Source: Pycnopodia helianthoides | Taxonomy: Eukaryota; Echinodermata; Asteroidea; Forcipulatida; Asteriidae | Length of the DNA: 64,000 nucleotides | Assembly: GCA_032158295.1 (NCBI GenBank) | Contig: CM063246.1 | Coordinates: 19,154,991-19,218,990, forward strand | Reading direction: 5' to 3' | Shown: positions 36,480 to 49,073 of the stretch, in pieces | Numbering within the stretch: position 1 is the first letter of the stretch | Layout: every line of letters begins with the position of its first letter | Made by a program: the position numbers and the translations under genes | The notes under the pieces: generated by a model | Told to the model about the DNA's origin: nothing | The model's database searches: none | The model's input: the letters and a program-made list of their open reading frames with translations, nothing else

Positions 36480-38720
36480 GAAATCAGAAGTACTTTATAT
36501 TGACCACTTTGTCACCTGTACATCCATTTGCCCATATTGGGTCTGGTGGTGGATGTAGTGTGTGGATCAATAGGGGCTGGTGTTAACCACTGTCTATATA
36601 TCACGCTGCCCTGTAGTGGCTTTATTGGTGGATGTTATTGGTACATGTATATTACTTCACCCAACAAGGGACAGTAAGGGCAACTTTGTCTTTGTGTACA
36701 TCAGTTTGCCCAACAGGGGGGGGGTTGTAGGTGAATGAAGGAGGGAAGCAACGGGGACTAACGGTGAGTGGGGGGGGGGGGTAATTATGGGTGTACCATA
36801 GTTTGTGTCTACAAAATGACCATGTTTCCAAAAAGGGTCAAGGTGTGGCATCTGTAAATCACTTTGCCTATAGCAGCTATTGGTGATAGTAGTGTGTAAA
36901 TCAACTGTGTGTAAATCAACTGATTTGTGCTCAATTGGGGCTGTTCGTTGGTTTGTAGAGGGCAAAGAAACTTAAATCACATTTCCTAATGGGCTGTAGT
37001 GGATATTTAAATGTCTAGTATGTAATTCAACTTGTCTATTTGGACTAGTTATTGGGAACGAGGCTGGGCAATACCAAGCAAGGTTGAGTTAGACATTGTC
37101 CTGAAAGTTCTTCACATTATCTAAAGTGCCCTTTATACAAAGTCAAATACATTGTGCTTTACTGACAATTGTGATCTAACTAATAAGCACATTTTTTTCT
37201 GATATTGATTCTTATCTTAAGGACTTGGTTCCATAGACTGGTTGTGATCAGCTCATCCTGAGTTTGGGTTATTCAGGGCATCACATTATATTTGCTTCTA
37301 CATTGTAAGTGCCCACTGGAAGGCAACAACTTACATATGGTTGCTACTGAGACAGTTGGGAGAATTGTTCACCAGCTCTAGAGCCAGGAGTGAAGTCACT
37401 TTGATCATCACATCATGATTGAGGTAGGTGGATATTTTTCCCCTGCATACTCAAAGGTTACCAAAACTTTAGCTTAACAACCTACTGCATTATTCTATCC
37501 CATTGTGTACACATGGAAAGGTCGGCTTATTTGCATTAAAATGTGAAGATTTTTCAGGACTGTAATTATACAAGGTACAACCCTATTATCAGTTTAAGGA
37601 CTAACCAGGCTTGGGGTCTTGTAAGAAAGTTTAATATTACCAACAAGGTTGGTAACAAACACTTCCTAAAATGATTGGATGACTGCATTTCTTTGTTTTT
37701 GTCAATCAAGTAAAGTAAGTGTGCACTTTTCATAAAAAGCTATTCATTAGTTGTATTTTTGGTTCTGACTTGTAAACACTGACACTTAAACATGAGTCAC
37801 CTGAATACCCCAAGCCTGAACTAAAAGTTTAATGTTTCCTATAATAAGCAAAATTCAATCAAGGCATTGACCATTCAAACAAAGAAATCTCTATATTCAG
37901 TTTTCTGTTGCACTTTAAGGACATCTAAGTGTCTTCACATGTACATCAATGTACAGGTTTACTGGATGTTAAGATATTGACACTTTGGACATAAAGCCTT
38001 GTAATGCATTGCTTCCTTCATTTGGTGAACTTTGTCATAGTTCTCTTGGTAGGTCTGACAATAGCTACTTGTCTAGATTAAGTCCCTCTCTACCCAGGAT
38101 ATGGGTATCATTGAGGGTAGTCTCTGCATGAATAAAAGCTGCTGCTGTAATGTATCTCTACTCAGTAAGGGTATATGGGCTGACTGTGCCTGCATTATTT
38201 TTGTAACCCATTGAGGGCATCCGATGAGGCTTTGCCTGCTTGATGATAGCTTCACTGTACCCAAAAGGGTTATTACAGGGATGTCACATCATGTATCATC
38301 ATCAGCAAAGGATTGGCCTGAATATATTTACCATGCTGCATGTCCATTTTCTGCAACAATCTGTTACTTAATCAAATGACCTGTGGCCATCTTGGTTTGT
38401 TGAGTGGTCACTGCAATGACCGAGTTCAGGGAATACGACAGCAACTGTCATGTTTCTTCTTGAGGAGAACTTCCCCATTCAAAGTAAAGATCATTGTTTA
38501 CAACTGAAATTTCTTTAGACATCTTTGCAGGCACAGAGTAAATAGTGTTTCTCATGTCTTTGGAAACACACAGGTCTGAAGATAATCTGTCTCCATTTCA
38601 AACCCTAAGACCTTGGTCAATGCCTTGATTGATATTCAACCCTACATGCTTGGTATTGCCTTTGATTGAAGACTATCAGTACATGGCTGAGGATGTATAG
38701 TTACAGTACATGAATTCTAA
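36480..38720. other. Intergenic or intronic AT-rich sequence
   Basis: It contains runs of G near 36713 and 36770, worn minisatellite text, and nothing else supported except the 28-base candidate exon at 37277-37304. Confidence 0.45.
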
Positions 38721-39108
38721 GTTCAATTAAAGTTACCATGGACCTATCCAACAGGACTGGGACCCCGTGTCTAACACCACAGTTTCTGTCAAGACTGAGG
38801 GACCCACCACATCGTCCCATGTGCAGCCCTCAGTTTATAGTATGGTGCTCTAATTTTGCACACCAGGCCATCCTTCTACAGCAGTTTAAAGAGTTTGGCA
38901 CCCCAATGTTTTCCCAGTGTTGGGGTCAGTTCTACAGCTTGGCCACGAACTACCGTGATTTTACAATTTGCCAGGAATGCCATGATTTCACAGTTTGGCC
39001 AGGAACTACAATGATTATACATGTAGATCTGGCACAAAACTTCTCCAGTTTTGGAAAGTACTTAAGTATTTTTCCTTTAAAATACTTTTTTCTGGCATTA
39101 AATTTCAG

Positions 39109-39178
39109 CTCAGAACAGACATCTGAGTTACAAGTTAAAATAGTCTACTATGCCAATGGAAATGGATCCTTATCCAAG
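39109..39178 (+). CDS. Candidate coding exon D
   Basis: A long pyrimidine-rich acceptor (CTGGCATTAAATTTCAG) and donor (CCAAG|GTAAGCC) bound 70 bases. Only one frame is open: it takes two borrowed bases plus the first C, then reads SEQTSELQVKIVYYANGNGS, ending in phase 0. This matches the phase left by exon C and that required by exon E. It lies inside a longer 184-codon frame (38738-39292), whose left part is a 30-bp repeat and is probably not coding. Confidence 0.42.
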
Positions 39179-40427
39179 GTAAGCCACTTTGATTTTTTGA
39201 ACATTCAAGTCTATGAGAATCACATTGAGGCTCAAGTCTCAGACAGACAGTTGCCTTTCTCAATCTGTGATTATTGCCATGGTGATTACTAACAATACAT
39301 TTTTTGTATTTTTAGTAGTGCAATAACAATGCAGAATAGAATTGAACTATTTTAAGTTCTCCATATTTATTTTTTTCCCCTTGAAATAGTGAAATAGATT
39401 TAATAACTACCTGTAGTGTAGTTCTGTTTTCGTTTTTGTTGCATTTTCAAACATCTTGTATCAACAGGGTTTTTTCTGTTGAAATTAATTGTTTTGTTTC
39501 ATATCAATATATTGAGGAGTATCCAGTTGGATTTTAAGATTTTTTAAAACATCATTTGGACATTTTTTTTCACAGAACCTAGATTTGTCTCTTCAGTAAG
39601 AGATAGTTTGAACAAACTTGAGTTTGTTGCGGTGTTTAAACATCTGTTTAGATGTTACTCATTTTCATTGAGTTTGGTTTTGCCTCTTTGTGGTAGGATT
39701 TACTTTTAAACAAACTGCATTTTGGCAGATTGTTTATTTTTCATTTAGTAGTATGATTTCTAGCAATTGGTAGTGCATAATTTGTTTTAAGAAGTAGCAT
39801 TTTCTAAGTGGTATTGGTAAAATGGCAACCTTTTCTGTCCTAATTTGAGAATACTTTGGCATCATGTTTGCTTAATACTTAAAGTTGTTTGTTCTTCATT
39901 TTGCTAGAAGACTAAATGATTTTTTTTCACAAAAAAATGTTTAGAAATTTGCTCATTCATTTTCTACTTCATTTACTAATATCTAATTTATTTGTTTAGA
40001 GTATATAAGGATGGTTTTTATTCTGAGGATTTTCAGATTTTTGGGGGAAATTTTAACGCACTGTAGTAAAGATTTATATCCGTTTGTTTCTGTTGAATTT
40101 TTTTTTACTTCATTAATTTGAAAAGCCGTTGTTCACTGTTTTTGCTGATGAACTTGAACAAATTTATTTTTGCTTCCTCATAGATTGACTTTTGCTCGTT
40201 TTGTACATTTTTCCTTGAATTTACTAAACTTGATTTTTGGAACACAAAGCAGAGAGTGGTTTAGCTAGTGATCGTTCAACAAATGTTTGGCTGGCTTAGA
40301 CATTGTGACCAAAATTCCTTTGTATGGCAAACATCTAAGAAATACTTTACAAAAGCGTACATTTGCAGATATTCCATTCTCACGGGTCAAAACACCATGA
40401 AGCAATCATTACTCCTGAAATGTACAG

Positions 40428-40652
40428 TTCAGAGTAGACTTGAAGGCATTTCTTCCATGTGCAATCCCCGGAGTAGAAGATGGATACATCCTCCTTTGTG
40501 GAAAGAAAACTGGTTATTATAGTTCAAAGGACCCTTACCATGTTGTAGCCAACTGCGGGTCTTTGATTCATCCAGACTGCCAAGTATTGGGAAGGTTGAC
40601 ACAACACAAACAGCCAAACACCTGCAAACGCAGACAGAGGACAACTCACTGA
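40428..40652 (+). CDS. Candidate terminal coding exon E, NTR-like C-terminus
   Basis: After a modest acceptor (AAATGTACAG) the frame stays open for 74 codons to a TGA. It reads FRVDLKAFLPCAIPGVEDGY, then ILLCGKKTGYYSSKDPYHVV, then NCGSLIHP, and ends in a basic tail CKRRQRTTH. The order Cys, acidic-turn, Y-[IL]-L-x-G-K, then V-x-N-C is like the second half of netrin/TIMP-type (NTR) domains, which are secreted and often bind proteases or matrix. That assignment is inference from pattern only. An AATAAA at 40934 follows in the same orientation. Confidence 0.42.
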   Translation, partial: FRVDLKAFLPCAIPGVEDGYILLCGKKTGYYSSKDPYHVVANCGSLIHPDCQVLGRLTQHKQPNTCKRRQRTTH

Positions 40653-40933
40653 CTAGCCTGCCGACACCTGCGGGCGGGGAAACACTCTTGCAAGCTCCTG
40701 GATGGCTTGCACGCACCGAGATGCCATTTCAAAAGGGAGGGGAAACATTCTTATTTTCTGTTGGTAAAATACAATAATAAGTTTCCATTAGTAACAAAAC
40801 TGTGCACATGTGTACATAATGATTTTGTATTGAAAAGGAAGATCCAGAAATCAGATTTCAGCTTTTGGAGACAATTTGTCTATGCTGCTAAAAATGTTCA
40901 ATGTGGTATACAAGATTGGCTATGTACTTCAGA

Positions 40934-40939
40934 AATAAA
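40934..40939 (+). terminator. Polyadenylation signal AATAAA
   Basis: A canonical hexamer 282 bp after the stop of candidate exon E, followed by a GT/T-rich stretch (GAGATTTTGTCTCG). It is a reasonable 3' end for that gene, although AATAAA is common in AT-rich DNA. Confidence 0.4.
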
Positions 40940-41562
40940 TTGAGATTTTGTCTCGTAGGCCTATCAGTTTAGTAAACAAAAAAGAGATCCACTTGGCCCA
41001 ATACATGTCAATGTATATCAAGTACATTAGAGAAAAGTACAATTTGTAAAAAATGCTAACTTCTTATACAATGGCTTGCATGCATCAGGATGCCATTTTG
41101 AAACTTTTTGGTCAAACACAAAAACTACAAAACTTCTAGTAGTAACATTTTTTGACTGGAAAAAATATGGGCAAAACAAATACACTGTTACAAATTTTGC
41201 AATGTAAAAGGAAGATCCAGAATTAAGATTTCAGCTTTTGAAGACAATTTTTCTTTGCCGCTAAAAAAATCCAGTGATATTTTTTTTCAAGGATGCCTTA
41301 TGAAGAATGCTCTTTAAACGTAACAAAAAAAGTTTGCGGGGGGGGGGGGTATAAATGGAAAACAAGCACATCAGCTGTTCCAGCTAATGTATTGCTACTG
41401 TAGATATGTTGCACTGTAAATGTTCGACTTTTTGTGTCTATGTTTAAAGTTCGGAAGTACATTTATGACCAATCTTGTATCCAACTACCAACAGACAATA
41501 TGGACTCGCCCTCCACTCTCTTACTAACTAATTAAATTAACTTACAATGTTTAAAAATAGAC

Positions 41563-41831
41563 CAGCCTCTCACAAAAACCTTGGAAACTTTTTGATTTCA
41601 CCATGAAATTTTAATACGTTTAACACCACAATTCTAAAAGGTGAACCCAATGGACATATAGTCGTCCTTGCTTATTGGTTTGAATAGAGCATCTGAATAC
41701 TCTGTTACTACAAAAAGGACTTCATTAAGTGTCTTAAGAACAATTTGTTTCTCCAGTGGTACAATTTTACTTGGTATTGCTTTTTGTTTTCAGTTTTGTT
41801 TTGTGAAAGTTCAGGTTTCTGTGAGAGGCTG
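41563..41831. mobile_element. Short inverted-repeat element of 269 bp
   Basis: CAGCCTCTCACAAAAACCT starts it and AGGTTTCTGTGAGAGGCTG ends it: inverted copies with one mismatch in 19. A CAG start is seen in several DNA-transposon groups. No coding frame and no clear target duplication. Confidence 0.7.
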
Positions 41832-42419
41832 TTCATAGCATCATTTAATACTGCAATTACTTTTACTTATTACACTCTGTTCATGCATGAATTCCTATGT
41901 GCTACATTGACTTAGATACACTTGGTTTTAAAGTCAAATCCAACAAGATTATTTAAACTTAACTCCTGCACTATCCTATTGTAGGCCTTTCAACATACAA
42001 ATACTAACAGTGGTTGAACTCTTGTGAAATACTACACTGAACTTGAAATACTTCATTTTCACATAAATTGTCTACTCATTAAGTAAGATTTGATTCTTTG
42101 CACGGTACATGAAGTAAGAAGTGAGTAAATCTCTATCAGGAGAAGTGTTGGTTGTGAGAAGAACCAGAGTTGAGATCAAGTATAGAGTCTTGACATTTCT
42201 AAAAGAGTACTCTGCTCATCTTCCTCACATTGTTTATTGTTCTTAATCATAGATTTAGACAATTTTGAAACGTTACATGTCAATAAACATTGACCTAGTG
42301 TCACTTGATGCTTCTTGTTTGTGTTAAAAAACACATTCGTTGCTAGGGAGAGTTGAAAGTATAAAAAAACTTGTATACACCATTTTCCCTAATCCAACAC
42401 ATTTACTTGGTTTTAGTGA

Positions 42420-43050
42420 GAGGCTATTTTAGTACTCTTGGTGGTTTATGGGAGAAACAGCTGACAACCTATTTAGAAATACCTTTTTTTGTTTTAGACC
42501 AATCTCATTTAGCACTCCTGGTGTTCATTGTTCTTAGTCTTAGATTTAAAGTTTGCATGTCAATAAAGTTGACTTAGTGTCACTTATAGCTCTGTGTTTG
42601 TGTTAAAAAAAAACACACTTTAGATGTTTTATAGGGAGAGCGGACAAAGTATTTATAAACACCATTTTCCCTAGTCCAACACTTTTAGTTCACTAATTTT
42701 GTTTTAGTGCTCCTGATGGTTTATGGGAGAAGCTATTGATAACCGGTTCAAGAAATACCTTTTGATTTAGCCCTATCTCATTTAGCACTCTTAGTGATTT
42801 AAGGAGAAACTGTTGACAACCTTTTTAAAATACAATTTGTTCTGTTTTAGCCCTATCCCAATTAGTACTATTGGTGGTTTATGGGAGAAGCTGTTGACAA
42901 CCTGTTTAAGACAATTTTGGTTTTAGTCCTATCTAATTTAACACTCTTGGTGGTTCAAGGAGAACCTGTTGACAACCTATTTTGTATTAACCTTTGGATT
43001 GTAGTCCTACATGTATTCCTTTTAGTGCTCTTGTTGGGTTTTAGGGCAAT
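42420..43050. repeat. Tandem repeat of about 78 bp
   Basis: Units starting with GGTGGTTTATGGGAGAAGCT begin near 42439, 42715, 42792, 42872 and 42949 and carry GTTGACAACCT, TTTTAGCCCTATC and TTTAGCACTCTT in order. A larger duplicate (CACCATTTTCCCTA, near 42379 and 42659) includes the left part. Short frames across it reflect the repeat. Confidence 0.82.
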
Positions 43051-43059
43051 GCTACATGT

Positions 43060-44100
43060 AATTACAAAATATTTAGAAAAACTACTCGTTTAAATCTCTT
43101 TAAGTACAAAACTTATTTTTAGGAACAGAATGTTTATAAACGAATTAGTTACCATTTATCCTAGTTCAAGCCCTTTTACTACACTAATCCTGTATATGTT
43201 CATGCATGAACAGATGACTATACCTTATGCTACGTGTTTACTTTAATACTTATTTGGCAAAGATATCATCACTGTTTTCACAAACAGACAATTTAGCCCC
43301 TACAGCCAAACTTTCATAATTGGAGAAAACTTATTTTTTAAAGATTTTTAAAACCATTGGTTTTGAAACTGTTTGTCATTTTACCTTTGCTATTTAACAA
43401 AACATGAGATTGGAGATTTAAAATTCTGCAAATATGTTTTTGTTGTCAGAACTTATCTGTCTATTGAGTTGCAAATTTGGCAGTTTGAGAAAACTGTAAA
43501 CTTGTCACACAAGTCACACAGATTATCTCTTCCTGAAAATTCAAAAGCCAGACCACTCAGTTATTGGCACTGTGTGATACTTCAAAATAAGATATTTGCA
43601 AGTTGAAGAGTGTCTGTTTGTGAAAATGCAAAAAATATAAATGTTATGTTTTTTATTTGTGTGCCAATTTGTATACTTATGAAACTAAGAAGTTTTATAA
43701 CTTAAAAACTTGATGAAAATGTTGATGTCAATGAAATTGTCAAACATCTACCAACAGATTCTAAATTGAACTTTTTAAAGATATTTTGCTTGAAAACAGT
43801 GACGATATTTAAACTGAATAATAGAAGTATTCCCCTGTCTATTCTGAACCCTGACATTGTTTCATTGGTTTTTAGACACTTTACAAATGGTGTGGTCCTT
43901 GTACGGTGATCCCATTGAGATTCCAAAGAGTAGAGTGTCAATGTGGGCTCAAAAATGTCTCTAGCCTTGCATACACTAATGTCTTTACAGAACTGATCTC
44001 ATCTTATTTGTATCTCAAGTGTTCAAAGAGTCTTCAGAAAAATGTCTCCAATCCAGACTTTAAGATGTAGTGTTAGATAACTCTAGAGCTGCATCTCAAA
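43060..44100. other. AT-rich spacer, nothing supported
   Basis: No exon, tandem repeat or element border was found. Several frames of 70-80 codons have the composition of AT-rich noncoding DNA. Confidence 0.45.
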
Positions 44101-44104
44101 GCCA

Positions 44105-44299
44105 ACAGCGAGTTTGGGTTTATTCATGTCCAAAATGTTCATAGAGTCTGTGCTGCAATGTCGGTCTCCTACAGCTTGGAGTAGAATCTTGCACCATGGG
44201 CTGATGATTTACACTGTTCAGAAAATCCTTGCAGAATTGATGTAAATCTCCTCAAGCAGCGCATCCTGAAAATCTTCTTTCCCACTTGAATACATGATT
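44105..44299 (-). ncRNA. Candidate terminal exon of a minus-strand transcript
   Basis: On the minus strand TATTATTTGCAG gives an acceptor at 44300-44301, and AATAAA lies at 44119-44124. Two frames are open for a while: one reads IMYSSGKEDFQDALLEEIYI and stops soon after, the other runs 43 codons. Neither is a known family. I label it as a transcript of uncertain coding status. Confidence 0.33.
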
Positions 44300-44984
44300 C
44301 TGCAAATAATACACAAGGAAACACATTAACTATTAACAGATTTTACAAGTGGTGTAGACCTTAGGAATAATATACAAGCATGTACCTGTATCTATCTGTA
44401 TCAGCATTACAAAGAGTGCATTCAAGACTGAAATGTATTTTTGAAGGGCCAATGTCAACAAGGAGAGGACAGTTTCATTTTGGAAAACAGAAAACATATT
44501 TCAAAAGGCAACCAAGGGCAATAAAATCTGTTGTGGTTTTCATGTAATATCAGACTCTTTGCTTACTTGTTATTCTGAATAAGTAAGAATGTAATCGTTA
44601 AACTTTTCCATATTGTATTTTTGCTGAAGTGCATTTGCAAAGTCATATTCAGTGGGCTGATTTCAATTAAAATTAATTTGTTTTTTCTTTAAACAATATT
44701 TGGTTTACTTACTTCTTTAGTGTGTGTGTTTTATGGAAGCCGTATAAAATGTAAGTATTGGTTTTTGAGTCTGTAGATCAAGTGCAACATGTGCACATGT
44801 AGGTCATAAATCAACAATTAGAATGGATTTCTGGATTTCTCTCAGATTTGAGATTTTGTTTTCAAAATAACAAATCACTCTCATTGATATTTCCAAAGAT
44901 ACAAAATTAAGTGCAGTTTCTCAACTTTCATCAGTAAATTTACTTGTTCCAATATTTTGTCAATGTAAATGTAACCTTTCCTAC

Positions 44985-45062
44985 CATTATTGATAGGCGC
45001 ATTTGAATGAAGAGCCCAGGACCTGAAGACATACTTGCAGGGGGTAACACCATGTAGATAAT
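44985..45062 (-). ncRNA. Candidate internal exon of the minus-strand transcript
   Basis: The minus strand shows TTCTTTAATTTTCAG, then 78 bases, then G|GTAGGAAAGG. The length is a multiple of three and two frames are open (IIYMVLPPASMSSGPGLFIQ in one). Coding use cannot be decided. Confidence 0.3.
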
Positions 45063-45420
45063 CTGAAAATTAAAGAAAAGATAAACAGGTTTTCATTAAC
45101 ATATTCAACTAATGATGTTGTGCTGATAAGGAGGGGCTGCTAGCACTAGCACTAATATTGTTTTTCTTTATTTTGCAAACCAATTTGTTAAACAATTCAT
45201 TTTCACACTGTCCTGGTTGGATCAAGTTCAAAGGTTGTAAAGCCACAGGTATGGTACACATCCCATTTGAGAACAGTGCATATCGTCGCGTTAGTGCAAT
45301 GACATGTCTTGACTGTGCAACAATTAAGATAGATCATCATGTCAGTGCAACGTCATATCTTGATTGTGTAGTATGAAAACTTCTTCTTAAAAGTAAGAGA
45401 TCACAATGTTTGCAACTTAC

Positions 45421-45884
45421 CACTATTGAGCTAAAAGTGTCTGCGTCTTAGAGGCGTTGAACCACATCAGGGAGGGTTGTGCCAATCGATCATTTATAAG
45501 ACTGTAGACCCTCATGTAAAGTCTATCGTGGGAAGATAAAATAATAAGATGTTTGTAATAATAGTCTTTGAACGTTGTAGCATAGTGGCTGCATGTAGGA
45601 TTGACTGAGCCAATCAACTAGGCATGATGATCTTTGGCTGTTCTGTCAGTGGACTGTCTGTATGGTGAGGAATTAGTACAATGATTTCAGTTCCTTCAAA
45701 TCACTCAACAACTTACCAGTGAAATCCTCCCCCAATCAGGTCATGTTGGAGACGCAACAAAGCAGAAAACTGACTTTGATTCTTTGCAGCTGTTGCATAC
45801 AGTAGTTGAGATCATCCAATGAAATAGCAATCAGGTTTCTGGCTGAAGGTCTGTTGTTTAGTGGATGGGTTGTCTACATCTATC
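45421..45884 (-). ncRNA. Two candidate exons of the minus-strand transcript
   Basis: Strong donors occur at 45717 (CACTG|GTAAGTT) and 45421 (AGTG|GTAAGTT). Possible acceptors are at 45884 (CGTTATGTTTAG) and about 45657 (CACCATACAG). The first exon has a short protein-like run (LLRLQHDLIGGGFHW), but joining the exons creates an early stop, so a noncoding RNA is more likely. Confidence 0.28.
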
Positions 45885-45899
45885 CTAAACATAACGAAG

Positions 45900-48470
45900 T
45901 GTTGTAATATTAGCTGCTTGCTAAAAAAGTGAACTCTCATTTTGGTTGATACTTAGTGTTACTAGAAAGCTTAATTCCAAATGTATCTGTAGCAGTCTGA
46001 ACATCATTATTGATTTGTTTACCCTCCCTTTGTTTTAGCTCTTGAGGGCGCTATATTTTTAACCATGCTTTGAGAAGCCAGATAGAAATCTTCATTTTGA
46101 TGAACCATTGTTTATAATCAGCTTAATCATTTGTCACTTTTAGTCACCCCTGGACAGCTCAGATAAAGTAAGTTTTTTGCCACTTGTTCTTTAATGTCCA
46201 TAGATGAAGCCAGCACATATATCTGTAATTGTTAGTTAGATGAAGTCATAGTTTCAAGTTAATCACTGTACTGATTGTTTAGTTATTTGGCCATGCATGT
46301 CATGGTGGTATAGAAGTGGGGCTGTATTGAAGGTCAAATAGAGCTCATTTCTTCTTGGTATTAGAGTTAGCCACTGTTTACTTGTAGTTCTTGGTTTAGA
46401 GTTCATGAGTCATTTGTTATCTATCAGAGGAAGGTCATCTAAGTTGTTTGGCTTTGTAAATTGACAATTTACTTAATTTGTATTTTTTCTGTGTTTATCT
46501 TGTTACAGTTGAACCACATACATACACACCACAACTATTTACGAATCGTCACCACAGATCTTTGTCAAGAATTGTCATCCCTAATAGTCACAAGTCAAAT
46601 ATTCCGTCACAATATAGTACCACATCTTCGCATGTATTTGCCACACCCTGGTCAGCATTTCAAGGTTCTAAATAAATATATTGAAGTCAACATGTATGCT
46701 GTGCGTATCATTTTCTGAGCGTTATTGGTTACAAGTCATCGCCCATCTGTAGTGATTTGGAGGCTACAGTATCTATACAAACTGTTTGAATGTGTTAACA
46801 CACAATGCATCTTGTGGTTGCACAGACAGACTAGTAACAGAATGCTTCCTACAAAACATTTTGTCTTGTCAAAAAAAAGTGTGTTATACCCCTAATGCAT
46901 CATTTAAGATTTGTAGCCTGACTAATGTTAAAGAAACAAACTAAAGTTCTCCATAGCTTTAATTTCATGACAACCCGAAGGCAAAGGCTTGTTACTGCCC
47001 TGCTTTGGCCATGGTGCTCTTTTCAAAATATTCCTTTACACTCAATTTGTTTTGGGTAGAAAGCAGGTTAGATATAGGCCCATTGTAGATGGAGGTGCTT
47101 TCCAACTGGACATCATGCAATAATAGCTGGCACATCAGCATTTAGCATTTTATTTACATGTGAGTCAATCCACAAATCTTTATACCAATTTTTTGTCTAT
47201 GTGCAGGTGTTACAGAATATAATTGAAACTCTTTGAAAGTAAAACAATTTTTAAATATGTATATTGTCAAACACATACCTTTTTTTATATTACAGCTGAA
47301 GTATATCCTGGCGGTTAAGCAACTGCATATATTCAGTCCTGCTGGATGCTCAACCATGGTGGAGGGAAACTGTAGTGCAAGCTGGAGTACATTTTGTAGG
47401 CTGAGTAGAGTCATAGGAGAGTTTTCAGGCAAACCTGACTGGGGGAACATCCAGTAGATGTCATGAGAGGGAAAAAGGGTACTCCACACTGTATGCAACT
47501 GGTTCACTGCTGATGGAGAGAGTGTTGCTGGACATTTTGAGAGCTGAAGAGTCCTCTGAAAGAGTTTTTAGGCAAACCTCAGATGGAAGCAACCAGGGAA
47601 GGAGGAACACAGTACTCTACATGCAGCTGCTGGTAGAACATTGTTGACTGTACCGATATGTGTAACACAACAAGTGGGAAGGCTCTCTAGTTAACTTCAG
47701 GGATGAGAAAGCAGATGGACATAGGAGAAGAAGTAGAGCATACAACGTGTAGATGTACTCCACACAGCATGTACAGGTAACTGTTTCAAAGTTGAATAAA
47801 AGTTCAAGAGTGTGTTGAAAGCTGTTGAATGTGATTCTTATGAGAAACTTTCAGACCAACATTATGGGTGACCAACCAGCAGATCTGTGCAGAATAGTAA
47901 CCTCTTAACACCACTCACAATGTAGTCAGTACTGATCAAACAATGCTGAATATGTAGACAATCAATCAGAGGCAACTGATACATTTTCAGGCAAACTTCA
48001 AGGCGGGTAAGAATTGTACTGAATACTGTCTGTTGAGTCAAATCATGACCGACATTGTTGACTGGGCTGGTAACAGAAAAACACTACAAGTGTACTCTAT
48101 TCAGTCTCTCATGTACATGCAGATACAGCATACTGTGCTACAAGCTGAACTAAGTTTCATGGGCTTTCTGTTGATGTGATATCTATCCATCTCGTTTGCC
48201 AGCACTGTGAATTTAAAGCCGGGCATAACTTGAAAAACTCTTAAAGGGTCTTTTGTTTTGAGCGCAGGGCAGTGTTTGGAGCTTTCCTTGTTGCAGCGTA
48301 TATTGTCTTGTGACTCAAGGTAAAACACCTATTGTTGCAGTATTGTACAAGTTTTTGTTGTAAGCACTGATCCAAGTTCGGGGTTCTCAATTGACGGTAA
48401 GCGTTTAAAGCAGCAAACCTCTCTCTGAGCTGTACATGAGTTCAATCTGAGTTTGAAGTGCAGTATACCT
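45900..48470. other. Spacer, possibly intronic, with loose TTTTCAGGCAAACCT-like words
   Basis: Words like GTTTTCAGGCAAACCT occur near 47420, 47565 and 47985 among weakly similar sequence. A plus-strand frame at 47233-47457 follows a fair acceptor (TTTTATATTACAG) but I could not link it to anything. Confidence 0.35.
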
Positions 48471-48477
48471 TGGTTAC

Positions 48478-48731
48478 CTTCTGGGTTTGCATTATGAGCA
48501 ATTCATTTGGGCCATCATTAGAATCTACTACTTGATGTAATCATCCATGGTTTGATCAGTTCAAATAGCAGTATAGGTGAAGAATCTGTCTGGGTCCAAT
48601 AGTGCCAAGGAGTGCATTGTCTGTCTGTGATGCCTCGTTCTGTGATGTTCAACTTGCTGTCACATGTTGCTTGTACCTTATGTCCAACCTCATGTTGCCC
48701 AATGTGTCATGAGGAATAATGAAAAATCAAT
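48478..48731 (-). ncRNA. Candidate noncoding 5' exon
   Basis: The minus strand has a very strong acceptor (CATTTTCCTTTCTTCCAG) and a donor CAGAAG|GTAACC. Stops occur in all three frames, so if it is an exon it is untranslated. It may belong to the same minus-strand transcript as the exons at 44-46 kb. Confidence 0.28.
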
Positions 48732-49073
48732 CTGGAAGAAAGGAAAATGAGACCAAAAATTAATGATCTATTTATATGTACACTTAACATGTACACTCAA
48801 ATGTCAAGTACATTCATTGCTGAATCCTGCAAATGAAAAGACAAAACAAAACTAAACCCATACATATTTTGGCCAAGCAAATTATGCTGCTTGACCATTC
48901 AGTTGGAATAGTTATTTATCAACTATATTTGAAAAACAGCCTTGTGTAAACAAATTCCAATTCGGTTTGTTTTCATAATTATCATAATTTCATATTTACA
49001 AACAATAGGCTCAAAGGACCGGGAGCAAAACAAAAATCAATTGTATTGATAAAAAAAATACATAGAAATAGTC

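Noticed and set aside
38738..39292. 184-codon plus-strand frame as a complete gene
   Set aside because: Its middle is a 30-bp repeat (CCAGGAA...TGATTT...ACAGTTTGG at 38941-39025), it contains a strong acceptor and donor inside (39107 and 39179), and its composition is unremarkable. Only the 39109-39178 part is kept as a candidate exon.
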